Source of the DNA: JBBDWJ01 sp040902925
GTDB taxonomy: Bacteria > Acidobacteriota > Terriglobia > Bryobacterales > UBA6623
NCBI GenBank assembly: GCA_040902925.1
Contig: JBBDWJ010000277.1
Span: 1 to 15,223, forward strand
Length of the DNA stretch: 15,223 bases
Reading direction: 5' to 3'
This document shows positions 5,357-12,553 of the stretch, one piece after another; the stretch's first letter is position 1; each line of letters begins with the position of its first letter. The notes beneath the pieces are model-generated. The model was not told where the DNA came from and did no database searches. It was given only the letters and a program-made list of their open reading frames with translations. A program made the translations under genes and the position numbers.

Positions 5357-6280
5357 ATGCGCACGCTGCACGGCTGGGCGCCCGCCAAGATCAACCTTGG
5401 GCTGCGTGTGCTGGAACGCCGCGGCGATGGGTTTCACGAGCTGCGAACGGTGCTGCAAACGATTTCGCTGGCCGACCGGCTGAGCGTGGGGTATGACCCT
5501 GCGGGCGAAAGCGGAGTGACGCTGGAATGTAATGATCCGGGCCTGGCCGGGCCCGATAACCTGGCGGCGCGCGCGGCGCGCGGACTACTCGAGCGCGGCA
5601 ACTGGCCGGGGTCGGTGAAGATCAGCCTCGAAAAGAAAATCCGCCCCGGAAGCGGCCTGGGGGGCGGCTCGAGCGACGCCGCCGCGGTGTTACGAGCCCT
5701 GAAACTGCTGCTCGATCCGGCTCCCGAGGATGCCGTTTTGCACGAGGTGGCGGCCGGAATCGGCAGCGATGTGCCGTTTTTTCTGGTAGGAGGCGCCGCC
5801 GTCGGGGTCGGCCGGGGCGAAGAGGTGTATCCGCTGCCCGATCCCCCGCGCAGCCGCTGTTTGTTGCTGCTGATCCCCGATTTCGGAATTTCGACGGCCG
5901 AGGCCTATGGAGCGCTCGCCCAGGGCCGTGTGACAGGTTTGACACCGGCTGAGCGGCGACATATCATAAGTGTTTTCTGCTCCGCTACCAGTGTGTCTGC
6001 CTGTGGTGGCGCCCAGGACACCACGGGGTTGCTTTCAAACGACTTCGAAGCGGCCGTCTTCCCGAGATTTCCCCAGTTGTCTGAGTGGAAGGAACGTCTT
6101 GTGAATGCGGGGGCGCGGCTCGCCATGTTGTCAGGCAGCGGCTCGGCGTTGTTTGGGGTTTTCCCCGACCACCGCAGCGCCACTGCGGTGCGGCGTCGTT
6201 TGTTTGCGGACTTCGCCGGCGAGGCGCTGGTGGTGCGGGAAATGAGCCGGAAAAACTATGGCGTGTTGTGGAACGCCTAG
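5357..6280 (+). CDS. ispE: 4-diphosphocytidyl-2-C-methyl-D-erythritol kinase IspE
   Basis: A GHMP-family kinase that phosphorylates CDP-ME in the MEP isoprenoid pathway. APAKINLGLRVL near the N-terminus holds the conserved Lys11. The glycine-rich ATP loop GSGLGGGSSDAA is at 98-109, GSDVPFFLVGG with catalytic Asp138 at 136-146, and the C-terminal MLSGSGSALFG at 257-267. Its 307 residues are within the usual range. The stretch around residues 199-224, rich in Ser, Thr and Cys, looks non-conserved between two good family blocks. The ATG at 5357 lies one base after the apt stop, so translation is likely coupled. Confidence 0.97.
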   Translation: MRTLHGWAPAKINLGLRVLERRGDGFHELRTVLQTISLADRLSVGYDPAGESGVTLECNDPGLAGPDNLAARAARGLLERGNWPGSVKISLEKKIRPGSGLGGGSSDAAAVLRALKLLLDPAPEDAVLHEVAAGIGSDVPFFLVGGAAVGVGRGEEVYPLPDPPRSRCLLLLIPDFGISTAEAYGALAQGRVTGLTPAERRHIISVFCSATSVSACGGAQDTTGLLSNDFEAAVFPRFPQLSEWKERLVNAGARLAMLSGSGSALFGVFPDHRSATAVRRRLFADFAGEALVVREMSRKNYGVLWNA

Positions 6281-6295
6281 CGGGGCGAGACAGCC

Positions 6296-7267
6296 ATGGC
6301 CGCGACAGCTCCTGTACTGGCGATGAACTGCGATCGGCTGAGAGTGTTCACGGGCACGGCCCACCCGGCGCTGGCGGAGGAGATCTGCAAGTGCCTGGAG
6401 GTGCCGCTTGCCGAATGCGACGTGAGAACTTTCTCTGACGGCGAGATCTACCTCCAGATCAACGAGAATGTGCGCGGCGCCGATGTCTTCGTCGTGCAGC
6501 CGACCTGCACGCCCGTCGATCGCAACTTGATGGAAGTGCTGTTGATGATGGACGCGCTGCGCCGGGCGTCGGCCAAGCGCATCACGGCGGTGCTGCCCTA
6601 TTACGGCTATTCGCGGCAAGACCGCAAAGACAGGCCGCGGGTGCCGATTTCGGCCAAGCTCGTGGCCAGCCTGCTGGTGACGGCGGGAACCGACCGCGTG
6701 TTGAGCCTTGACCTGCACGCCGCGCAGATCCAGGGTTTTTTCGACATCCCGGTGGATCATCTGTTCGCGGCGCCGGTGATGGTTGAGTATATTCAGGCGC
6801 TGAAGCTGCCCAACCTCACCGTTGTGTCGCCCGACGCCGGGGGCGTGGAGCGTGCCCGAGCCTTCGCCAAGCACCTCAAGGCGCCGCTGGCGATTATCGA
6901 CAAACGACGCGAGCAGATTAACGTCGCCGAAGTGATGCACGTTATTGGGGAAGTTCAGGACCGCGTTTGTTTGATCGTCGATGATCTGGTGGATACAGCG
7001 GGCACGTTGGTGAAAGCGGCCGAGGCGCTCGATAGCCGCGGCGCATCGAAAGTGTACGCCTGTTGCACGCACGCCGTTCTTTCCGGCCCGGCGCTGCAAC
7101 TGATCGATAACTCGGTGTTGACGGAATTGGTTGTGAGCAATTCCATCCCACTGCGCGAAGAAGCGCGAGGTAGCAAGAGAATCCGGCAGCTCAGCGTGGC
7201 GCCGCTGCTCGCCAAAGCGATCCGATCGATCTACGAAGAAACCTCGATCAGCCGCTTATTTGTATAG
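6296..7267 (+). CDS. prs: ribose-phosphate pyrophosphokinase
   Basis: Makes PRPP from ribose 5-phosphate and ATP. The class I Prs motifs are all present: FSDGEIYLQINENVRG at 46-61, YSRQDRKDRPRVPIS with the flexible catalytic loop at 105-119, DLHAAQIQGFF at 139-149, VVSPDAGGVERA at 176-187, and the ribose-phosphate loop VDDLVDTAGT at 228-237. The length of 323 is normal. The ATG at 6296 follows ispE by 15 nt with a GGGGCGAGA ribosome site. A prs-rplY-pth order is common in bacteria, supporting the neighbouring calls. Confidence 0.98.
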   Translation: MAATAPVLAMNCDRLRVFTGTAHPALAEEICKCLEVPLAECDVRTFSDGEIYLQINENVRGADVFVVQPTCTPVDRNLMEVLLMMDALRRASAKRITAVLPYYGYSRQDRKDRPRVPISAKLVASLLVTAGTDRVLSLDLHAAQIQGFFDIPVDHLFAAPVMVEYIQALKLPNLTVVSPDAGGVERARAFAKHLKAPLAIIDKRREQINVAEVMHVIGEVQDRVCLIVDDLVDTAGTLVKAAEALDSRGASKVYACCTHAVLSGPALQLIDNSVLTELVVSNSIPLREEARGSKRIRQLSVAPLLAKAIRSIYEETSISRLFV

Positions 7268-7354
7268 CGCCTGGGAAGTCATCGCGTTGAAATCCGCGGG
7301 ACCGCCCGGCAGCAGCGGGAAGGCACGCGCCGCGGGCGCTCGAGGGAGGACATT

Positions 7355-8077
7355 TTGAAACAGCAACTGGATGTAGAAGGCAGTGTGCGCAGCGAGCGCG
7401 GCAAGAACGAATCCCGCCGCCTGCGCGTCGCGGGCCGCGTGCCGGCCGTGCTCTATGGCGAAGGCCAGGATGCGGTGGCGATCACGCTCGACCGCAAGGA
7501 GATGACCCGCCTTCTCGGGTCGCGCGCCGGGCACAACCGCATTCTGAACCTCAAGCTCGCGGGCGGCGAAAATACCGCCGGCATGGCCGTCGATTGGCAG
7601 GTCGACCCGCTGCGGGGTGATCTACTCCACGTCGACGTCAAACGCGTCGACCTCAAGCAGAAGATTATCGTGACCGTGCCGGTCCAGACGGTCGGCGTTG
7701 CGATCGGCGTCAAAGAACAGGGCGGCTTTGAAGAAGTGGTCACCCGCGAAGTCGAACTGGAGTGCCTGCCGCTCGAAGTTCCGGAAAAGATCGAGCTCGA
7801 CATTACGAACCTCGAAGTCAATCAGGCGATCCGGGCCGGCGACTTGGCGGCGAACGAAAACTGGACCGTGCGCACCAATCCCGCCCGCGTGCTCGTTCAC
7901 ATCGTCGTGAAGAAGGCCGAGGTAGAAGCCGCGCCGGAGGTTGTTGCGGTGGCCGGAGCGGAACCGGGAGCGGAGGCTCCCGCGGCCGAGGGCGGCAAGC
8001 CCGCCGAGGGCAAGGCGAAAGAAGTCAAGGCGAAAGAAGGCAAGGCAAAGGAAGGCAAGAAGGAAGGCAAGTCGTAG
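7355..8077 (+). CDS. rplY: 50S ribosomal protein bL25 (TL5/Ctc type)
   Basis: Binds 5S rRNA in the large subunit. The N-terminal L25 domain covers roughly residues 1-95 (ESRRLRVAGRVPAVLYGEG at 19-37). The C-terminal TL5/Ctc beta domain covers about 96-187, ending VRTNPARVLVHIV. From about 190 a non-globular tail follows. It is first Ala/Glu rich, then holds repeated KAKEGK-type units to residue 240. The start is TTG at 7355. It is supported by a strong GGGAGGA Shine-Dalgarno at 7344-7350 and by the position of the L25 domain. The length of 240 is long because of the tail. Confidence 0.96.
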   Translation: MKQQLDVEGSVRSERGKNESRRLRVAGRVPAVLYGEGQDAVAITLDRKEMTRLLGSRAGHNRILNLKLAGGENTAGMAVDWQVDPLRGDLLHVDVKRVDLKQKIIVTVPVQTVGVAIGVKEQGGFEEVVTREVELECLPLEVPEKIELDITNLEVNQAIRAGDLAANENWTVRTNPARVLVHIVVKKAEVEAAPEVVAVAGAEPGAEAPAAEGGKPAEGKAKEVKAKEGKAKEGKKEGKS

Positions 8078-8173
8078 GGGGGCAATTCGGATGGGCGCTC
8101 CCGGGCGCTGCCTGGGTCCGCGGTCTGAAAGCCTCCGGTGGTTTGACCGTTGCCGCCGGCCGGCGAGGATAAT

Positions 8174-8791
8174 GTGGGATCGCCGCCAGCGGAACGAGAG
8201 ACAGTGCTGATCGTGGGCCTGGGGAATCCCGGCCCAGAGTACAGCCTGACGCCCCACAACCTTGGCTTCCTGACGATTGACCGGCTGGCCGCCGGGGACG
8301 GCATTCGGGTAAGCCGGCCAGAAGCGAATGCGCTAGTTGGGCGGGGTGAAATCGCCGGCTCGCCGGTGATTCTGGCCAAGCCGCTTTCGTTCATGAATCT
8401 GAGCGGCGGGCCGGTAAAGGCTCTGTTGAATAAGTACGAGTTGGAAGCGCGGCAATTGCTGCTGATTTACGATGAACTCGATTTGCCATGGGGTACGTTG
8501 CGGATGCGAGAGCGCGGCTCGGCGGCAGGCCACAACGGCATGATTTCCGTCATCAGCGCTTTGGGCACTCAGGAGTTCTTGCGGCTGCGGATTGGCATCC
8601 ATCCTGGGCGCCGCGTCGCGGATGGCGCGGCCTTTGTGCTGCAGCCGTTCAAGCGAGCTCAGGAAAATGAACTAGACGCCATACTCGGGCGAGCGGTGGA
8701 CGTTGTCCGCCTTTTAATTTCCGACGGCGCCGCGAAGGCCATGGCGGTTTGCAACCGTCGCGCCGAAGGATCAGACACCGAGGGAAAATGA
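8174..8791 (+). CDS. pth: peptidyl-tRNA hydrolase
   Basis: Releases tRNA from peptidyl-tRNA that has dropped off ribosomes. GLGNPGPEY is at 15-23 and catalytic His28 lies in TPHNLGF. Asn75 lies in FMNLSG, Asp100 in IYDELDLP, and GHNG is at 119-122. The GTG at 8174 is chosen because GAGGA (8165-8169) sits at a proper distance. A GTG at 8204, giving MLIVGLGNPG, is closer to the usual family start and also possible. A TTG at 8150 is unlikely. Its stop overlaps the rpsF start as ATGA, implying coupled translation. From 8174 the protein has 205 residues. Confidence 0.96.
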   Translation: MGSPPAERETVLIVGLGNPGPEYSLTPHNLGFLTIDRLAAGDGIRVSRPEANALVGRGEIAGSPVILAKPLSFMNLSGGPVKALLNKYELEARQLLLIYDELDLPWGTLRMRERGSAAGHNGMISVISALGTQEFLRLRIGIHPGRRVADGAAFVLQPFKRAQENELDAILGRAVDVVRLLISDGAAKAMAVCNRRAEGSDTEGK

Positions 8792-9237
8792 GAATTTACG
8801 AAGTTATCTTCATCCTCAAGCCGGAGCTTCCGGAAGAGGAAATCGATCAGGTGATTGAGCTAGTCAAGAACACGATCACCTCCGATGGCGGCACGATCGA
8901 TAAAGTCGACAAGTGGGGCAAACGTAGGCTCGCCTACCGCGTTCAGCGCAACACGGAAGGGTACTACGTGCTGGTTCAATACAGCCTCGAAGGCAAAGCG
9001 GCCGTGGCCAAGGAAGTGGAGCGCCGGTTGCGCGTGAGCGACCCGGTGATCAAATTCCTGACCGTGCGCATTGATGAAGACCTCAAGCGGGCGGAGAAAG
9101 AAAAGGCTAAGCGCGACAAGCGCGTGGCCCGCAAGCCGTCGAAATCGGCGCCGTCTTCGCCCTCCCCGGGCAGGCCCGCTCAGCCACAGTCAGAGGCACC
9201 GCCGGCTCCGGCGCAGCCGGCCCAGCCCGAGGAGTGA
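8788..9237 (+). CDS. rpsF: 30S ribosomal protein bS6
   Basis: bS6 of the small subunit platform, which pairs with bS18. The ferredoxin-like body runs MRIYEVIFILKPEL through VSDPVIKFLTVRIDED (residues 1-98). DKWGKRRLAYRVQRNTEGYY is at 41-60, as in the family. A charged linker follows (about 99-118), then a Pro/Ala/Ser tail to residue 149 that is absent from short bS6 proteins. The frame is open further upstream, but the ATG at 8788 begins the homology. It has GAGGG just before it and overlaps the pth stop. Confidence 0.97.
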   Translation: MRIYEVIFILKPELPEEEIDQVIELVKNTITSDGGTIDKVDKWGKRRLAYRVQRNTEGYYVLVQYSLEGKAAVAKEVERRLRVSDPVIKFLTVRIDEDLKRAEKEKAKRDKRVARKPSKSAPSSPSPGRPAQPQSEAPPAPAQPAQPEE

Positions 9238-9239
9238 AG

Positions 9240-9413
9240 ATGACCTGTGGATTCAGGCCCTGTGGATTCAGGCAAGGTGTTCGCGCTGACCGGCTGGCCC
9301 AGAGTGATAAGCCTGCCGCGGCCGGATCCATCCTAGCGACGTTCATTGCTGAGCGAGCCGGCTTGCCCGGCAAGGCGAGACACCAAGGATTTCGAAGGAG
9401 TACTCATGGCTGA
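9240..9413 (+). CDS. possible 57-aa ORF bridging rpsF and rpsR
   Basis: An ATG at 9240 lies 5 nt after a GAGGAG sequence (9229-9234, within the last rpsF codons). It opens a frame of 57 codons that ends at TGA 9411-9413, overlapping the rpsR start by 8 bp. The peptide begins MTCGFRPCGFRQGVRADRL, and its opening is a duplicated CGFR unit from a 15-bp tandem repeat. It fills most of the 168-bp gap between rpsF and rpsR, the place where ssb sits in many bacteria, but it has no resemblance to SSB. The GAGGAG also encodes Glu-Glu of bS6, so the spacing may be chance. I recognise no family. Confidence 0.3.
   Translation: MTCGFRPCGFRQGVRADRLAQSDKPAAAGSILATFIAERAGLPGKARHQGFRRSTHG
9244..9273. repeat. 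perfect 15-bp tandem duplication
   Basis: CCTGTGGATTCAGGC occurs twice in direct succession (9244-9258 and 9259-9273), just after the rpsF stop. Its length is a multiple of three, so it keeps the frame of the small ORF at 9240. Confidence 0.85.
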
Positions 9414-9786
9414 AGATACGAAACCCGACGCCCAAGGCGGCGATCGAAGGGACACGCGCTCGGATCGAGGAGGTTCGGACCGCGGGGGCCCGGATCGTGG
9501 ACCGCGCAGCGGCGGCGGCGGTGGCCGCGGCAGTGGCGGCAGTGGTGGTGGTGGCGGCGGCGGCCGGCGGTTCTTCCGGCGCAAGAAGGTCGACTATTTC
9601 AGCGTCAACCGTGTCGACATCATCGATTACAAAGATAGCGACACGCTGCGAAACTTCGTTGGCGATCGCGGCAAAATTCTGCCGCGGCGCCATACCGGCC
9701 TCAGCGCCGAGCATCAGCGCCGCCTGAAGCGGGCGATCAAACGGGCGCGCAACATTGCGCTGCTGCCCTTTGCCGCCGGCGGCTAA
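9406..9786 (+). CDS. rpsR: 30S ribosomal protein bS18
   Basis: bS18, the bS6 partner in the 30S platform. The conserved body begins at RRFFRRKKVDYFSVN (residues 54-68). It continues with IDYKDSDTLRNFVGDRGKIL and ends KRARNIALLPFAAGG. It lacks the cysteines of zinc-binding bS18 versions. Before the body is an unusual extension of about 53 residues, first acidic/Arg/Gly and then a Gly/Ser run. The ATG at 9406 is strongly supported by AAGGAG (9395-9400). The frame stays open upstream to 9346 without such support. Total 126 residues against roughly 75-90 for standard members. Confidence 0.95.
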   Translation: MAEDTKPDAQGGDRRDTRSDRGGSDRGGPDRGPRSGGGGGRGSGGSGGGGGGGRRFFRRKKVDYFSVNRVDIIDYKDSDTLRNFVGDRGKILPRRHTGLSAEHQRRLKRAIKRARNIALLPFAAGG

Positions 9787-9846
9787 CGGCCGGCGCCCGG
9801 CCCGATGGAAAAACGAACGTAAGTCTGAGTCGAAAGTGTGCCAATC

Positions 9847-10503
9847 ATGGAAGTGATCCTAAAGCGCGAAGTTCCCAGGTTGGGTGACCGCGGAGATGTT
9901 GTCCGGGTTGCCGACGGATTCGCCCGCAACTATCTGTTCCCGAAGCAACTGGCGATCCCGGCCACGACATCCAGCAAGAAGAATGTCAAGGACATGAAGG
10001 CCGCCGCCGAACGCGAAGCGGCCCTCCTGAAAGGCGACGCCCAGAAACTGGCGAACCTGCTGCAGGAATTGACCATCAAGATTATCGCCCGAGCCGGCGA
10101 GTCCGACCAGTTGTTTGGATCGGTAACCTCGCGCGACATTGCCGCGGAGCTGGAAAAACAGGGCTACTCGATCGACCGCCACAAGATCTTCCTCGACCGG
10201 CCTATCCGTTTGGTGGGCGACCACGCCGTTTCGATCCATCTGCATCGCGACATCGATATCGATCTCATCGTAAAGGTGCGGGCGGAAGGGCGCGAAAACG
10301 AGGAGATCGTCCCCAAGGCCACCGCGGCCGAAGCGGGGGTCGAAGACGCTGAGACCGGCGAGTCCGAGGGTGAAGAGAAAGCGGCCGAAACCGTGGAAGC
10401 CGCGGCCGAGCCCGCCAAAAAGGGTAAATCCGCAAGCCGCGCCGATCGCAAGCGAGCCTCTTCGAGCAAGAATGAAGAGGAAGAGGAAGAGGACGAAGAG
10501 TAA
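9847..10503 (+). CDS. rplI: 50S ribosomal protein bL9
   Basis: bL9, an elongated large-subunit protein. The N-terminal domain has MEVILKREVPRLGDRGDVV and VADGFARNYLFPKQLA (residues 1-37). A connecting helix follows, then the C-terminal domain with LFGSVTSRDIA (89-99) and ending near IVKVRAEG (about 148). Typical bL9 stops there. Here some 70 more residues follow: Ala/Glu rich, then a Lys/Arg/Ser patch, then an acidic run of Glu/Asp. The ATG at 9847 matches the family start, with an in-frame GTG at 9838 as alternative. No strong ribosome binding site is seen. The TAA stop overlaps the ATG of the next gene by one base. Confidence 0.96.
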   Translation: MEVILKREVPRLGDRGDVVRVADGFARNYLFPKQLAIPATTSSKKNVKDMKAAAEREAALLKGDAQKLANLLQELTIKIIARAGESDQLFGSVTSRDIAAELEKQGYSIDRHKIFLDRPIRLVGDHAVSIHLHRDIDIDLIVKVRAEGRENEEIVPKATAAEAGVEDAETGESEGEEKAAETVEAAAEPAKKGKSASRADRKRASSSKNEEEEEEDEE

Positions 10504-11255
10504 TGATGTTCGACCTCTCGGGCCGCACTGCGATTGTTACCGGCGGGGCGCAGGGGATCGGCGAAGGCATCGTCGACCGGCTGGCGCGCGCGGGCGCCCA
10601 GGTTGCTATCGTCGATCTCAAGATCGATCAGGCGCGCGACGTGGCGGACCGGCTCGGCAAGAAGGGCTTGAAAGCCTTCGGCGGGCAGGTGGATGTGAGC
10701 GACCGCGCCTCGGTCGACAAGATGGTCCGCTTCGTTCTCGACCAAGCCGGCCAGATCGATATTCTGGTTAACAACGCCGGGATTGCCGGCCGCGCCGCGC
10801 CGATCTGGGAGCAAACCGACCAGGACTGGCAGCGCGTGATCGACATCAATCTGAGCGGCGTGTTTTACTGCTGCCGCGCGGCCTTACCCCACATGCTAGA
10901 GCGCGGCTATGGCCGCATCGTCAACATTGCCTCGCTGGCCGGCAAAGAAGGCAACCCCAACATGACGGCCTACTCGGCTTCCAAGGCCGGGGTTATCGCG
11001 ATTTCGAAATCGATCGCGAAAGAAGTGGCCGAATACGATATTTGCGTGAATTCGGTGACGCCGACGGTCATCCGCACACCGATCCTCGATCAGCTCACGG
11101 AAGAACAGGTCGAATACATGACGTCGCGGATTCCGCGCGGCCGCACCGGCACTGTCGAAGAAGTCGCGGCGGTCGTGCATTTCCTCGCCAGCTCGGATTG
11201 TTCGTTCGTGACGGGCCAGGTTTACGACGTCAGCGGCGGCCGCGCCACCTACTAG
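10503..11255 (+). CDS. SDR-family NAD-dependent oxidoreductase
   Basis: A classical short-chain dehydrogenase/reductase of 250 residues. The dinucleotide loop TGGAQGIG is at 13-20 and NNAG at 90-93. The catalytic set Asn115, Ser144, Tyr157 and Lys161 (YSASK) is complete. Asp38 at the end of the second strand favours NAD(H) over NADP(H). The C-terminus ends SGGRATY, which I associate with SDRs acting on sugar acids or other small polyols rather than with FabG. The substrate cannot be read from sequence, and FabG-like activity is the alternative. It starts at ATG 10503 overlapping the rplI stop (TAATG), so it is translationally coupled to ribosomal genes, which is unusual for such an enzyme. 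Confidence 0.93.
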   Translation: MMFDLSGRTAIVTGGAQGIGEGIVDRLARAGAQVAIVDLKIDQARDVADRLGKKGLKAFGGQVDVSDRASVDKMVRFVLDQAGQIDILVNNAGIAGRAAPIWEQTDQDWQRVIDINLSGVFYCCRAALPHMLERGYGRIVNIASLAGKEGNPNMTAYSASKAGVIAISKSIAKEVAEYDICVNSVTPTVIRTPILDQLTEEQVEYMTSRIPRGRTGTVEEVAAVVHFLASSDCSFVTGQVYDVSGGRATY

Positions 11256-11269
11256 TGCGGTGGCCCAGG

Positions 11270-11314
11270 GATTCATCGCCGGTGAATCAGTGTAGGGCGC
11301 GGCATGTCGCGCCC
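11270..11314 (+). terminator. candidate double-hairpin terminator after the SDR gene
   Basis: Two hairpins start 15 nt after the SDR stop: GATTCA/TGAATC (11270-11275 with 11283-11288, 7-nt loop) and the GC-rich GGGCGCG/CGCGCCC (11295-11301 with 11308-11314, 6-nt loop). No U-tract follows, so it would be a non-canonical terminator or an mRNA-stabilising structure. Confidence 0.4.
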
Positions 11315-11473
11315 GAGGCCAAGCATGATGTTGTCATCCCCGCGACAGCACAGCAGCAAAGTGCCGCTGACGCCGGGAACTCTCCGATCTCGCCGTCGCG
11401 CCAAGCTCGCATGCCCAACCCTGGCCGCCGATCTCCAGCCTTTGTCGTAGGCGGCTTGGCTCACGGGGATGCT

Positions 11474-11692
11474 ATGAACTCCAAAGTCGACCCTCAAACT
11501 CTCAGGGAGTGGCGAGAGGAATTCGAAGCGGCTGCGAACCGGCCTTTGGCGCAGCGTATGAAGTACGCTTTCATTCACACCTACAAGCCGGTGCTGGACG
11601 ATGCGCCATTCCGATCCTTCGACACCATGGAGGAGTACCGCAAGTGGTGCGACGAGAACCTGCCCGGCTGGCTGGGATATGGCCGCATTTGA
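11474..11692 (+). CDS. small conserved-looking protein of unknown function
   Basis: A 72-residue soluble protein beginning MNSKVDPQTLREWREEFEA and ending with the aromatic-rich EEYRKWCDENLPGWLGYGR. The open frame extends far upstream through the SDR gene in another frame. The ATG at 11474 is chosen because GGGGAT precedes it and the protein-like composition (charged amphipathic helix, then a Trp/Gly-rich end) starts there. It has no signal peptide or membrane segment. It lies 218 bp after the SDR gene, beyond the hairpins, and converges with the ABC permease gene. I do not recognise the family. Confidence 0.65.
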   Translation: MNSKVDPQTLREWREEFEAAANRPLAQRMKYAFIHTYKPVLDDAPFRSFDTMEEYRKWCDENLPGWLGYGRI

Positions 11693-11731
11693 CTACCGGC
11701 AGGCGGAAGAGCCGGGAGGATTGGCGAACGC

Positions 11732-12553
11732 TCATCCCCCGTGGATCGTAATCTTGCGGGCCATCAGATGCCAGAAGCGCGCCCCAAACGCCAGCAGCGC
11801 GATAGTCCACAGCGCCTGAATCCCAAGAGCCTCCAGCGCGGCAGCGCCTTCCAGCTTGCCCAGATAAATCCGCAGCGGCGTGTACGCTATGTGCTGGAAC
11901 GGCAGGTAAGCCATCACTGTCTGTAGCGCGGCGGGAAACATCGTCATCGGCACAAGCAGCCCCGAAAGCAGCTCCTGCACATAAAACTTTGCGCGCAACA
12001 GCCCTAAAATCGACTTCAAGCGCACGGCGCAGCAGCCAACGATGAAATTCAGCGCCCCGGTTAGGGCGATGCTCAACCCCAACGAGGCCAAAAACAGGCC
12101 AAACGCTTTCGGGCTCGCGGGCCCTTGCAGCGGAAACATCAGGGACACGACGAAGGCGGCTGGTGCGGTGAGCATCACCAGCCGAAAGCCCGCCTCGCCT
12201 AGCGCCTGCCCGACGTAAATCGACTGTACGCTGACGGGCTTCAGCATCGCCATCGCGATGTTGCCTTCCAAAACGTCCGTTGCCATGTTCTGGTCGATGT
12301 TATTGAAGTAAACCGAGCGGATCACCCACCCCACGGCCACATACGTCACCATTTCATCGAAGCGAAACCCGGCGGCGAAGTTCGGGTCGGTCGCGTACAG
12401 CGCTTTCCAGATGAAATAGTAGACCGTGACGTTGATCAGATAGGTGACAATGCCGGTGTAGTAGCGCAGCCGGAACGCCAGAGTATTGACGAAGCCGATG
12501 CGGGCGTACTGCACGCAGTTCCGCAGGGGCGTGGCGGCCGCCAATGCGCTCAT
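11732..12553 (-). CDS. ABC-2 type transport permease
   Basis: The membrane subunit of an ABC exporter, 273 residues. About six hydrophobic segments can be seen, roughly residues 31-52, 66-83, 122-141, 150-176, 192-218 and 244-262. The motifs LEGNIAMAMLKPVS (95-108) and AYTPLRIYLGK (223-233) resemble the uncharacterised COG4587-type permeases. The start ATG overlaps the ATPase stop as ATGA, so the two subunits are made together. In that class a second permease (COG3694 type) usually follows. None is present here because the gene converges with the 72-residue protein. The substrate is unknown. Confidence 0.85.
   Translation of the reverse strand: MSALAAATPLRNCVQYARIGFVNTLAFRLRYYTGIVTYLINVTVYYFIWKALYATDPNFAAGFRFDEMVTYVAVGWVIRSVYFNNIDQNMATDVLEGNIAMAMLKPVSVQSIYVGQALGEAGFRLVMLTAPAAFVVSLMFPLQGPASPKAFGLFLASLGLSIALTGALNFIVGCCAVRLKSILGLLRAKFYVQELLSGLLVPMTMFPAALQTVMAYLPFQHIAYTPLRIYLGKLEGAAALEALGIQALWTIALLAFGARFWHLMARKITIHGG

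Noticed and set aside
11042..11473. A long in-frame upstream extension of the 72-residue protein, overlapping the SDR gene.
   Set aside because: The first part is a shadow of the SDR coding sequence and the rest passes through the hairpin region, with no ribosome site.
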